NCBI RefSeq assembly: GCF_003171675.1
Contig: NZ_QFZQ01000013.1
Coordinates: 1-64,000, forward strand
Reading direction: 5' to 3'
Origin: Reichenbachiella versicolor
GTDB lineage: Bacteria; Bacteroidota; Bacteroidia; Cytophagales; Cyclobacteriaceae
DNA: 64,000 nucleotides
The first letter of the stretch is position 1. Each line of letters begins with the position of its first letter. The notes beneath the pieces were generated by a model. It saw nothing but the letters and a program-made list of their open reading frames with translations, searched no databases and was not told where the DNA came from. This document shows positions 55,949 through 64,000 of the stretch, one piece after another. The position numbers and the translations under genes are program-made.

Positions 55949-57766
55949 TTATCTATTAATAATAACTGTATGAAGTTCAATCCCTTCACAATTTTGCACC
56001 TTTATTAAATAAACTCCAGACAGTAAGGACACATCTATTGACACATCAAAACTGTCGGCTTTTTTAGATAGCACTACTTTTCCTCTCATATCTAAAACAA
56101 AAATGTTAGTAGTTGAGTCTTGGCAATCAAAGTGTACATTAATTATGTCTTTCGATGGATTGGGATAAATGATGCTTTTTTTTTCCTTAGGACTTATAGA
56201 AGTAACTCCTCCTTCAACTGTTAATGTAACTTTATCTGTTCTTCCATTATGAGACTTTGCTATAATTTCGACACTCCCTTCTTTTATAGCAGTTACCTCC
56301 CCTGTAAACTTATCAACTGTTGCCACCTCAGGATTACTTGAAGACCACTCCAAGGATAGATCTGTAGCATCTTCTGGAAAAACTACCGCAGATAGTGCTG
56401 TTGAGGTATTTGGAGCTAGTGAGTTTGATACAGGGTTAATAGAAACAGTTCTTACAGGCGTAGTACCATCATTAGCGATTATTTTCACAGGCGTAATAAT
56501 ATCTTCTAACCATACATCTTCTCCTTCATTTTTTGATGATGTATAAACAGGTTCTAACTGATAAAAATGTCCATTTGGCAATTCGGTAGTAGGAATCACA
56601 CCATCTAATTTAATCGCTACTTTCGCAACTCCACCGTAGCTATTCACAACCGACTTATCACTACCTATGTACTCTTTGACATTTTCATTTAATTCATTCT
56701 TTTCAATTAGTCTCACAGTCACCCCTTCCCAATTATTTGACAACACTTTCTCACCGCTACCGGGGTGGAAATGGATGTTTAAGTCTAAGTAGGTACCACT
56801 CATATATTCTAATGACTTGTATTTTTCTATATCATCCATCCAAAGTGATGGCAGTATTTCCCAAGTCCTAACATAATCTACCTTCATAGTAGTCGGCATA
56901 CCTGTATCAGTAGATTTTGGGTCTATCGGATAATATTGATTACAATTCCATTTAACATGCTGTGTCCTCATACCCATTGACAGAGTTACATTCATTGGTC
57001 TATGCCAATAATTATTTGGCTTACGTGCTATTTCCTCACCATCCAAATACCAAAATATCGAATCCACTCTGTTTTCAACAGCATAGGTATGAAAGTTATT
57101 ACGTGGATCAAAATCAGCTCTATAACGATTCTGGCATTCATCTGGATAACTTCCTGGTCTTTTCCAAAATTGTTTACCGTCTTCCCCAACAATAATGGTA
57201 TGAAGGTTGTGATCCATATCTTGCACATCATCTTGCTTCCCATCATGCCAATTAGCCTGCTGTAACTCTACTACATCAATCTCACTATATCGTACATCTC
57301 CTGGCTCATTTAAAGACCTGTCAATCGAGCTGAATAACCAAAAGGCTGGAGAAACTCCTGGGAATACATGCGCTCCCTTCATACTCGCTTCATAGTAACC
57401 ATATGTACCGGTCGCAATAGATTTAAGAATTCCTGATTTGAAATAAAGTTCAAAATTAGAAATCTGTTTTCGACTACATCCATCAAAAAATGTTCTAGTA
57501 TGTGTCTCCTGAGTTACTTGTATATTGAGAACCCCATCATTCATGCTTACATTATCTTTACTCCATGACCAAACTCCAAAATTGTTTACATTTTCCTGCC
57601 ACTTAGAGTAATCCACTTCTTTGCCATTAAATTCATCAGAACGATTTTCCTTAGACTCCCATCTTAGTTGACCTCTTATCGCAGATTTTGGTAGGTGCTG
57701 CCCTATAGACATAAATGATCTTAACACTACCCACAATAAAACAAATGCTACCACTCTTTTCATCAT
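55949..57766 (-). CDS. cgkA: GH16 kappa-carrageenase with Big_2 domain and T9SS sorting domain
   Basis: A 605-residue protein. After the signal peptide, the GH16 domain (~35-310) carries the catalytic YSEIDVVELQQ (E162, D164, E167). FDPRNNFHTYAV, YWHRPMNVTLSMGMRTQHV and MPTTMKVDYVRTWE match kappa-carrageenase closely, which separates it from agarases and laminarinases. It would cut beta-1,4 bonds of kappa-carrageenan outside the cell. A linker region, a bacterial Ig-like Big_2 domain (~438-520; LEWSSSNPEVATVD) and a T9SS sorting domain (~525-605; IIYPNPSKDIINVHF) follow. Gene symbol is by homology. Confidence 0.85.
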   Translation of the reverse strand: MMKRVVAFVLLWVVLRSFMSIGQHLPKSAIRGQLRWESKENRSDEFNGKEVDYSKWQENVNNFGVWSWSKDNVSMNDGVLNIQVTQETHTRTFFDGCSRKQISNFELYFKSGILKSIATGTYGYYEASMKGAHVFPGVSPAFWLFSSIDRSLNEPGDVRYSEIDVVELQQANWHDGKQDDVQDMDHNLHTIIVGEDGKQFWKRPGSYPDECQNRYRADFDPRNNFHTYAVENRVDSIFWYLDGEEIARKPNNYWHRPMNVTLSMGMRTQHVKWNCNQYYPIDPKSTDTGMPTTMKVDYVRTWEILPSLWMDDIEKYKSLEYMSGTYLDLNIHFHPGSGEKVLSNNWEGVTVRLIEKNELNENVKEYIGSDKSVVNSYGGVAKVAIKLDGVIPTTELPNGHFYQLEPVYTSSKNEGEDVWLEDIITPVKIIANDGTTPVRTVSINPVSNSLAPNTSTALSAVVFPEDATDLSLEWSSSNPEVATVDKFTGEVTAIKEGSVEIIAKSHNGRTDKVTLTVEGGVTSISPKEKKSIIYPNPSKDIINVHFDCQDSTTNIFVLDMRGKVVLSKKADSFDVSIDVSLLSGVYLIKVQNCEGIELHTVIINR

Positions 57767-57877
57767 TTATTCCTCTTTATAAAGTACAAATCATTTATAA
57801 ACAATAGTATAAAAGTGCTTCAGAAAACAATTCGTCAGATTTAACCAATTCCAAAACTGGATTATCATAAAATAAAA

Positions 57878-57904
57878 AGAGAAGTGGATTTAAGCCACCT
57901 CTCT
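57878..57904 (-). terminator. Stem-loop downstream of the surface lipoprotein gene
   Basis: A 10-bp stem with one mismatch (57878-57887 with 57895-57904) is followed on the minus strand by a T-rich run. A second small hairpin (57984-57990 with 57994-58000) lies closer to the stop codon. They suggest partial termination between the SusCD genes and the carrageenase gene. Confidence 0.55.
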
Positions 57905-58030
57905 ATTGTATTAGGAAGACGAAACAGCAAGGTTTCCTAAGCCTCACATATCTTTAATAAGAAACTAAATAGTATAAATCAAACCTTTCATTCTGAAAGG
58001 CTTGACTTGTTTTGTAAATTAAGCAAATGT

Positions 58031-59686
58031 TTAGGGTCTTGGATTCCAATTCACCATTGAAATATCATCCCAATAAATGATTAACTGTTCTACTCCTGTA
58101 TTTACGGCAAATGGAACGAATCGATAATCACTATTTCTATCAGCTGTAAACACAAATGAGTATTGAGTCCATTCCTCATTTTCAGGACTAATAGAACTCC
58201 AGCCTCTCAACACAGAAAAATTACCTTGTGTAGCTGCAGCTGCAACATATAACCTACAGTTCGAATCAAAACCTAATGAACCAAATCTAGTCCCTCCATT
58301 GTTCTCTGTTTTTAAATAAACAGATACTTTATAAATACCTAAATCCGCATCAAATGTGTGATACCCTCCTGCCGAAAGGCTTGGCTCGGTTGCAGCCCTT
58401 GATGGTGGTGTCGCTAGCCCAGGTGCAGGGTTAACTGCCATTTTAAGGTAACTACTTCCACTATGTGCCACTGAAGCATCTGTCACTACAGTTGTAGTAT
58501 GGTCAGCCACATTAGGTAAATAACCTCCTGCAGCTGGAAGGTTACCCCATGATACACTAGAAGTATTTTCAAATCCGTAATCATAATCTTGTGCCACAAG
58601 AATATTGATCTCTTCATGTTCAATACTTTCATCAGAAAACGCCTCTGCTGGGAAGGAACTATTTTTGGCATCAGCCTCTAAAGAACCTACAGTGTATGAA
58701 ACAACCGCCTCATCGTCTGAATAGATCTGATCGCCATCAAGTGTCAATACAATAGTCGAAGGATCTGTATCCAATGCAGCCGTGCTAATTGTCGCTGTCA
58801 TTTCAGACCCTCCTTCAGGAGTAATCTTAACTTCAAAATCATCTTTATCAATAGAAGATGATTTTATAGATCTACTAAACTTTAAATAAGCTCTGCCTTC
58901 TCGTTCAATAACATTTACTAAAGTTAACGGTTCTTGACTCTCGATCAGCTTAATAAAGTCAACATACTTAACTGTATCAGAACTTCTTGGATTTGTTCTT
59001 GCAAGAATAGCTTCCAAATCAAAAACCTTATCTAGACCATTATAAACAATATCAAATGTGCCATTTCCCACATTAGTAGACTCTTCTACTAGAAGTCCTC
59101 CGTCGAAATCTGAATCTACAATAGAATTGACCTTTCCTTCTGTTTCAAACGTATATCTAACCGTTGTCCCGTCTACTAATGCTATCTCTGCAGAATCTTG
59201 AAGACTAATTTCTTGTCCTAAAACTCCATTCTCAAGAATATTTGCCTTGAAAGAAACAATGTCGATGAGTGGAAGAACTGACACTCTATACATGGTATCT
59301 AGCTCTATATCTCTTTTGCTATCCTCATCTTCTGCATAAGCTGAATCTTCAAATATCTGATGTAAGGAAATAGCGTATTCTCCAGCTTTATCAAATCTGA
59401 CAGATAATAATGAAGCTCCTTCATCTCCTTCTAAAACTGTAACAGAATCCTTATCAGGAATACCCCATTCACGTGTAGCTACTCCTCGTGAAGCATCAGA
59501 AAACTCAATTCTACCACCAATATTGATAATATTCTCATTACTAGCCTGGGAAACCATAACAAACCTCTGAGCCTCATTATTGACCTCCCACTGATTCATT
59601 TCTTCGCCACATGCTCCCAGCAACATTACCAAAATGGCTAATACTACTGAAACATTGCTATATATTTTCTTTTTGTGTTTTAACAT
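58031..59686 (-). CDS. Surface lipoprotein, probable glycan-binding protein of the SusCD locus
   Basis: A 551-residue lipoprotein (signal ending VMLLGACG). The N-terminal part has a PKD-like domain (FDKAGEYAISLHQIF), the middle looks like bacterial Ig-like strands (SIDKDDFEVKITPEGG), and the last ~170 residues resemble a jelly-roll carbohydrate-binding module (YKVSVYLKTENNGGTRFGSL; WTQYSFVFTADRNSDYRFVP). It lies directly behind SusD, where surface glycan-binding proteins are usually encoded. I assign it that role by position and fold; sequence family is not recognised. Confidence 0.7.
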   Translation of the reverse strand: MLKHKKKIYSNVSVVLAILVMLLGACGEEMNQWEVNNEAQRFVMVSQASNENIINIGGRIEFSDASRGVATREWGIPDKDSVTVLEGDEGASLLSVRFDKAGEYAISLHQIFEDSAYAEDEDSKRDIELDTMYRVSVLPLIDIVSFKANILENGVLGQEISLQDSAEIALVDGTTVRYTFETEGKVNSIVDSDFDGGLLVEESTNVGNGTFDIVYNGLDKVFDLEAILARTNPRSSDTVKYVDFIKLIESQEPLTLVNVIEREGRAYLKFSRSIKSSSIDKDDFEVKITPEGGSEMTATISTAALDTDPSTIVLTLDGDQIYSDDEAVVSYTVGSLEADAKNSSFPAEAFSDESIEHEEINILVAQDYDYGFENTSSVSWGNLPAAGGYLPNVADHTTTVVTDASVAHSGSSYLKMAVNPAPGLATPPSRAATEPSLSAGGYHTFDADLGIYKVSVYLKTENNGGTRFGSLGFDSNCRLYVAAAATQGNFSVLRGWSSISPENEEWTQYSFVFTADRNSDYRFVPFAVNTGVEQLIIYWDDISMVNWNPRP

Positions 59687-59703
59687 CATCTTATACTTTA
59701 TAG

Positions 59704-61416
59704 TTAATTCACTTCTGTATTATTTTCTACTTCTCCATTAGGTACTGGCAGATAATCATGTGCCTCTGAATTGTAATTAGCTGCTTTAGGAGCAAAATCC
59801 TCTCTCAAAGCATTATCACCTTTTATAAATAAAGGGGGTCTATTCGCATCTCGAGGAAGAGCCAATCTATCTATTTCCACTTGTCTTTGTTCGTCAAATA
59901 CTTCTTTAACTATACCCCATCGTACAAGATCTTTCCATCTATGATTTTCGTAGGCCAACTCTGTCGGTCTTTCAACTCTTCTCAAATGGGTTCTAATCGA
60001 CTCTACTGTAACATTTACGTAAGGTCTAGGACCATATAGTTCCGCACTTTTATGCAGTTCAGGAATTTGATCAGAACTACTAGCACGATAAGAATCTAAC
60101 GTAACTACACCTGCCTGCGTACGGACTTGATCTATATATCCGATGGCAGCGTCAATATCACCTCGTCCCTCAAGGACTGCCTCAGCACACATCAATAGCA
60201 CATCTGCGTATCTAATAAACTTAAAGTTTATTGAAGTCCTCCATTGATCACCCTCATCTTCTTGGTGATAAGCATTTGTGTACTTTCTAACATAAGAACT
60301 TTCTACATTACCCCAAATTCTATCTGGATGCTCATCAGCATCTCTTTGATAATATTGATCTGGACTATCTGGAGCAGCCAATGTCAGTCTGTACCTTGAA
60401 CTATGGTCACTACTACCTGATATAGAATCTGCAGCCATCAACTCATGAAAACTATATGTTGGTATTACCACTTGCCATGCTTGATAAAAGTAAGGTGCAA
60501 ACCATCTTGCTAATGTGGAAGACTCAGATCCTGAATTAAACTCAGTATCATCCACAATACTTGCATTAGTAGCTCCCGGATTTATTGTTCCATTAAATGC
60601 TACTTCAAAAATTGACTCTGAATTAAATGGATCATCATCTCTAAAATTTGCTTCACGATCTGGCACTAGACTATACAACCCAGTTCCAATCACCTCCTCA
60701 AACTCAATAGCCGCAAGTTCCCATTCCTCTTCATATAAATATACCTTACCTAAAAGAGACTTAGCAGCACCCCACGTTACCCTATGTTTATCTACATCAT
60801 CTCTTTCTTGAGGTAACACATCAATTGCAGCCATAAGGTCAGGTTTAATGATTTGCTCTGTAATCTCCTCCTTAGTTGATAACCCAATATAAATCGTTTC
60901 TGGAGTACCTTCAGCACTTGTTGTAATGACTCCTTGTCCATAAGTATGTGCTATCTGAAAATAAAAGAAGGCTCTTAAAAACTTTGCTTCAGCTACAATT
61001 TCATCTATTAATTCCTGTTCTAATACATCAGTCATCAGTGCAACCTGCTCGATTACCTGATTAGCGCGGAAAATCCCTATATATAGCTCAGACCAAATTT
61101 GAGTTACCATAGGAGAGTTATCATTTATATTGAATTCTGTGATGTAATTTGTTTTACCAACAAACGAGTTAGTACCTCCAAGGTCCGTTTTAACCATCTC
61201 AGTTACGGCTTCTCCTCCGCCTACTCCTTGAAATTGAAGAGCTGCATAAACTGTCGTGAGACCTCCCATTGCATCTGATTCTGTCTTCCAAAAAATATCT
61301 TGAGAAATACTATTTGGATTCACTTTTGTCAGGAACTCATTTTGATCACAACCTGACAACACTATCAGTATGGCTATGAAGCATGACTTCGTGATATTTA
61401 AAATTCTATTTTTCAT
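59704..61416 (-). CDS. SusD/RagB-family outer membrane lipoprotein
   Basis: A 570-residue lipoprotein (Cys23 in LIVLSGCDQNEF) with the SusD features: helical TPR-rich N-terminal half (EAKFLRAFFYFQIAHTYGQG), RYADVLLMCAEAV, and the C-terminal RWKDLVRWGIVKEVF segment. It forms the lid on its SusC partner and binds glycan. It is 19 bp from the SusC stop and 14 bp upstream of the surface lipoprotein gene. Confidence 0.95.
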   Translation of the reverse strand: MKNRILNITKSCFIAILIVLSGCDQNEFLTKVNPNSISQDIFWKTESDAMGGLTTVYAALQFQGVGGGEAVTEMVKTDLGGTNSFVGKTNYITEFNINDNSPMVTQIWSELYIGIFRANQVIEQVALMTDVLEQELIDEIVAEAKFLRAFFYFQIAHTYGQGVITTSAEGTPETIYIGLSTKEEITEQIIKPDLMAAIDVLPQERDDVDKHRVTWGAAKSLLGKVYLYEEEWELAAIEFEEVIGTGLYSLVPDREANFRDDDPFNSESIFEVAFNGTINPGATNASIVDDTEFNSGSESSTLARWFAPYFYQAWQVVIPTYSFHELMAADSISGSSDHSSRYRLTLAAPDSPDQYYQRDADEHPDRIWGNVESSYVRKYTNAYHQEDEGDQWRTSINFKFIRYADVLLMCAEAVLEGRGDIDAAIGYIDQVRTQAGVVTLDSYRASSSDQIPELHKSAELYGPRPYVNVTVESIRTHLRRVERPTELAYENHRWKDLVRWGIVKEVFDEQRQVEIDRLALPRDANRPPLFIKGDNALREDFAPKAANYNSEAHDYLPVPNGEVENNTEVN

Positions 61417-61435
61417 AATTCTAAAGTCTTAAGTA

Positions 61436-64000
61436 TTAAAAGCTAAGCTGCGCACCAATTAAGAACTGACGAGTCACTGGGTAGTTTCCTCTGTCAACAC
61501 CTCTTGTAGACAATCCATTACCTCCTACTTCAGGATCATACCCTGTGTACTTAGTAAATGTGAATGGGTTTACTGTGGAAGCATATACTCGTGCTTTCGT
61601 AATGCCGTACTTTTCAAGCCCTTTGAATGTATAACCTAATGTAATTGTTCTTATTCGAAAATATGTTCCATCCTCTAACCACCTATCAGACCACGCTCTT
61701 GCATTTGGATGAGTTCGGTTATCTCTAAAAGTAGGAATATCTGAATCTGAATTCTGTGCTGACCACATTCCTACTTGTTCAGCACTGCGCCCAAAATTGT
61801 GCGCTAAAAACCTAGCTCCATTGTATATCTCTGCTCCATGCGAATAATAGCCTTGAACAGTAAAGTCAAACCCTTTATACCTAAGAGCAGCAGTTAACCC
61901 CATTTCAAAATCTGGTAATCCAGACCCTTTGTAAACCCTATCACTAGTATTAATAGTACTGTCACCAGCATCCATGATACCATCTCCATCGGTATCTTCG
62001 GTTAATTGATCTACATATTTAAGATCCCCCAATTGAGCATTGCTTTCGATCAATTGATATGCTGTCAATTCACTAAGTTCCTCTCCCGTCTCAGGGTGAA
62101 AACCGTATGTATCACCATCAGGCACATCAGACTTAATTACCCCATCTGTCTCAATCAGGAAAAAGGACCCAGCCTCGTAACCAGTTGCGAAAAAAGTTGT
62201 GTTGTCAACTCCTCCAATAGTTTGCACTGGTGTTCCTCCACCATATCCAATATCAAGACCATCAAGATCTGTTATTTCATTAACAACCTTAGAAAACGTG
62301 GCTGAGAGATCATACTCTAACCCGAACGATGTTTTATCCCTGTATAGCAAAGACAACCCCATTCCCTTGTTAGTCATCTCTCCTCCATTTACCTGAATAA
62401 AATTATAAGCGTTAGCTGCTCCTGTCACATTTGTCCCAGTAGATAATGGTACAACTTTCGGAAGTAACATATCCTGATTAGTATCAAAATAAAAGTCAGC
62501 TGTAAACTGAACTCTATTTTGGAAAGCGCCTAAATCAACTCCAATATTTCGAGATACAGAGGTTTCCCAACTAACATCTGGGTTAGCAAGAGATCGTTGA
62601 ATCAAACCTGGAGCAAGAGTACCACTTGTTCCTGCTAGATAATTTACACCTCCATCAATGGTCGCTACAGATACATAAGGGTTCTGAGTTCTGTTATTCC
62701 CTCCAGTACCTAAACTTACTCTAAGTTTCAGAGCATTGATTTGATTTATATTCCAAAAACTCTCATCACCTATGTTCCAACCAGCAGAAACTGAAGGAAA
62801 ATAAGCCCATTTGTCTTGAAAGTTTGAGGAACCATCTCTTCTAACTATAGCTTGAAAGAGATATCTATCATCATAGTCATATTCCAGTCTTCCTAATTGA
62901 CCAATTAAAGAATATTCTGTGTCATTACTTGTAGGGTTTTGTGTTTCAACAATTGCACCAGGAACCTGAATATCATTATTACCATTAGCCGCGAAGGTTC
63001 CTCCTAGACCTACATCTTTAGTTTCCCATTTCTCAAATGTCAAAGCCGCTGTTGCTTTAAAATCATGCTTCCCCCATGTCTTATTATATCTTACAAAGTT
63101 TTCAAAAATAGCATTGCTAAACCATCTATAATCTTCATTGAGTAAAGCCTGTTCACGTGATGCTCCGCTCAATTCTTCGTTGATATTGTATATAAGGACT
63201 TTTGGCTGAAACTGTTTTCTAATGGTATTAGACGTATTTTGGCCTAGCCTAATATTATATGTAAACCCTTTAAAAAACTCATATGAGGCATTTACCGCTA
63301 CATTAACTCTACGAAGTTTCTGTTCGTCCGTATTAATCAACTGAGTGGCAAAAAAACTATATGTAGTAGGGTCTTCCTCAGGGACTATAACGCCTCCTCC
63401 ACTTAAATCAAGGTTGGCAGGTTCCGGATTATAAGGTCTTTGACGAATCGCCTGTTCATAAATAGCAAATGGTTCTCTATCTCTATTTTCTTCGGTGACC
63501 CCAATAGTCATAAACATCTTAAATTTCTTATTGTTTATCTGTCCAGTAAGTCTAGATGTTAACCTTTCGAATCCAGAATTCACTAGTACTCCTTCTTGGT
63601 TAAAATAATTCAAACTAGCATTAACCTGTAGAGGGCCTTTGCCTCCAGAAACATTCAATTCGTAATTTTGAATAGGGGCATTATCCTTTTGAATTACACC
63701 GACAAAATCAGTATCATTTTGAAGAGCATTAGGTGTTCTACTTAGAATCCCATAATTCTGCCCTCCTTCATTAACTCTCACCTGATCTACAAAAAACCAA
63801 TCCTCTGTCCCTGATAATTCTGTTCCGGAAGTAATGTTTTGAATCCCTCCCCAAGCAGCAAAATCGATTCTGGTTTTTCCAGGAGTTCCTTTCTTTGTTG
63901 TAATAATGATAACTCCATTAGTACCCCTAGCTCCATATATACTGGCCGAAGCACCGTCCTTTAAAATATCAATAGATTCTATTTGACTTGGTGGGATATT
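61436..64000 (-). CDS. SusC/RagA-family TonB-dependent transporter (5' part outside window)
   Basis: The frame stays open to base 64000; the apparent start at 63781 is a GTG inside the gene. The fragment is about 855 residues: the end of the plug domain (NIPPSQIESIDILKDGAS then IYGARGTNGVIIITTK, near the window edge) and the whole outer-membrane barrel to the C-terminal strand (RQFLIGAQLSF). It pairs with SusD to take up oligosaccharides across the outer membrane, here probably carrageenan products. The missing part would hold the signal peptide, carboxypeptidase-like domain and TonB box. Confidence 0.95.
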   Translation of the reverse strand, partial: NIPPSQIESIDILKDGASASIYGARGTNGVIIITTKKGTPGKTRIDFAAWGGIQNITSGTELSGTEDWFFVDQVRVNEGGQNYGILSRTPNALQNDTDFVGVIQKDNAPIQNYELNVSGGKGPLQVNASLNYFNQEGVLVNSGFERLTSRLTGQINNKKFKMFMTIGVTEENRDREPFAIYEQAIRQRPYNPEPANLDLSGGGVIVPEEDPTTYSFFATQLINTDEQKLRRVNVAVNASYEFFKGFTYNIRLGQNTSNTIRKQFQPKVLIYNINEELSGASREQALLNEDYRWFSNAIFENFVRYNKTWGKHDFKATAALTFEKWETKDVGLGGTFAANGNNDIQVPGAIVETQNPTSNDTEYSLIGQLGRLEYDYDDRYLFQAIVRRDGSSNFQDKWAYFPSVSAGWNIGDESFWNINQINALKLRVSLGTGGNNRTQNPYVSVATIDGGVNYLAGTSGTLAPGLIQRSLANPDVSWETSVSRNIGVDLGAFQNRVQFTADFYFDTNQDMLLPKVVPLSTGTNVTGAANAYNFIQVNGGEMTNKGMGLSLLYRDKTSFGLEYDLSATFSKVVNEITDLDGLDIGYGGGTPVQTIGGVDNTTFFATGYEAGSFFLIETDGVIKSDVPDGDTYGFHPETGEELSELTAYQLIESNAQLGDLKYVDQLTEDTDGDGIMDAGDSTINTSDRVYKGSGLPDFEMGLTAALRYKGFDFTVQGYYSHGAEIYNGARFLAHNFGRSAEQVGMWSAQNSDSDIPTFRDNRTHPNARAWSDRWLEDGTYFRIRTITLGYTFKGLEKYGITKARVYASTVNPFTFTKYTGYDPEVGGNGLSTRGVDRGNYPVTRQFLIGAQLSF

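Noticed and set aside
63781-63781. Start of the SusC gene at 63781
   Set aside because: It is a GTG codon within the gene; the frame continues to base 64000 with clear plug-domain sequence.

Overview
The window comes from a marine member of the Bacteroidota, most likely order Cytophagales; the genus cannot be fixed from the sequence. The evidence is a SusC/SusD pair, secreted proteins with type IX secretion (T9SS) C-terminal sorting domains, the T9SS response regulator PorX, promoter boxes of the TAnnTTTG type, a Bacteroidota-style gene order (HD hydrolase, fabZ, ABC ATPase beside porX-tsaE-ald) and a kappa-carrageenase. No rRNA, tRNA, CRISPR array or insertion sequence was recognised.

Layout. 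(1) 1-3.06 kb: the 3' part of a large modular protein that looks like an effector of extracellular contractile injection systems, with a nuclease-like toxin tail, overlapping a candidate immunity gene. A ~365-bp array of TGTACA-flanked hairpins follows at 3120-3484. (2) 3.6-9.8 kb, minus strand: sulfatase, SGNH hydrolase lipoprotein, GH2 beta-galactosidase and a DoxX-like protein. (3) 10.2-20.6 kb: a large TPR protein; ald-tsaE-porX; HD hydrolase, stand-alone fabZ and an orphan ABC ATPase; and a PurF-type amidotransferase. (4) 20.6-28.8 kb: complex I genes nuoH-I-J-K-L-M-N, without nuoA-G. (5) 28.9-41.9 kb: murI, a Crp-family regulator, small secreted proteins, RidA, cystathionine beta-synthase, tex, a TlpA-like thioredoxin, and a TetR-alpha/beta hydrolase pair with a striking operator. 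(6) 42.1-46.1 kb: galE-galK-galT, divergent from a Nudix-like regulator. (7) 46.2-49.5 kb: a lipoprotein and a T9SS-exported M4 metallopeptidase. (8) 49.5-53.5 kb: a sulfur module (MBL-rhodanese, rhodaneses, YeeE/DUF6691 transporter pair, thioredoxin). (9) 54.0-64.0 kb: a polysaccharide utilisation locus with SusC (cut by the window end), SusD, a surface glycan-binding-type lipoprotein, a GH16 kappa-carrageenase and an FG-GAP/ASPIC protein.

How the parts may fit: the carrageenase would cut a sulfated galactan at the surface and SusCD would import the oligosaccharides. The sulfatase and GH2 enzyme could act on the products, and the Leloir genes would feed galactose into metabolism. PorX would control the secretion system that exports the carrageenase and the peptidase. 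These functional links are inferred from gene content only.
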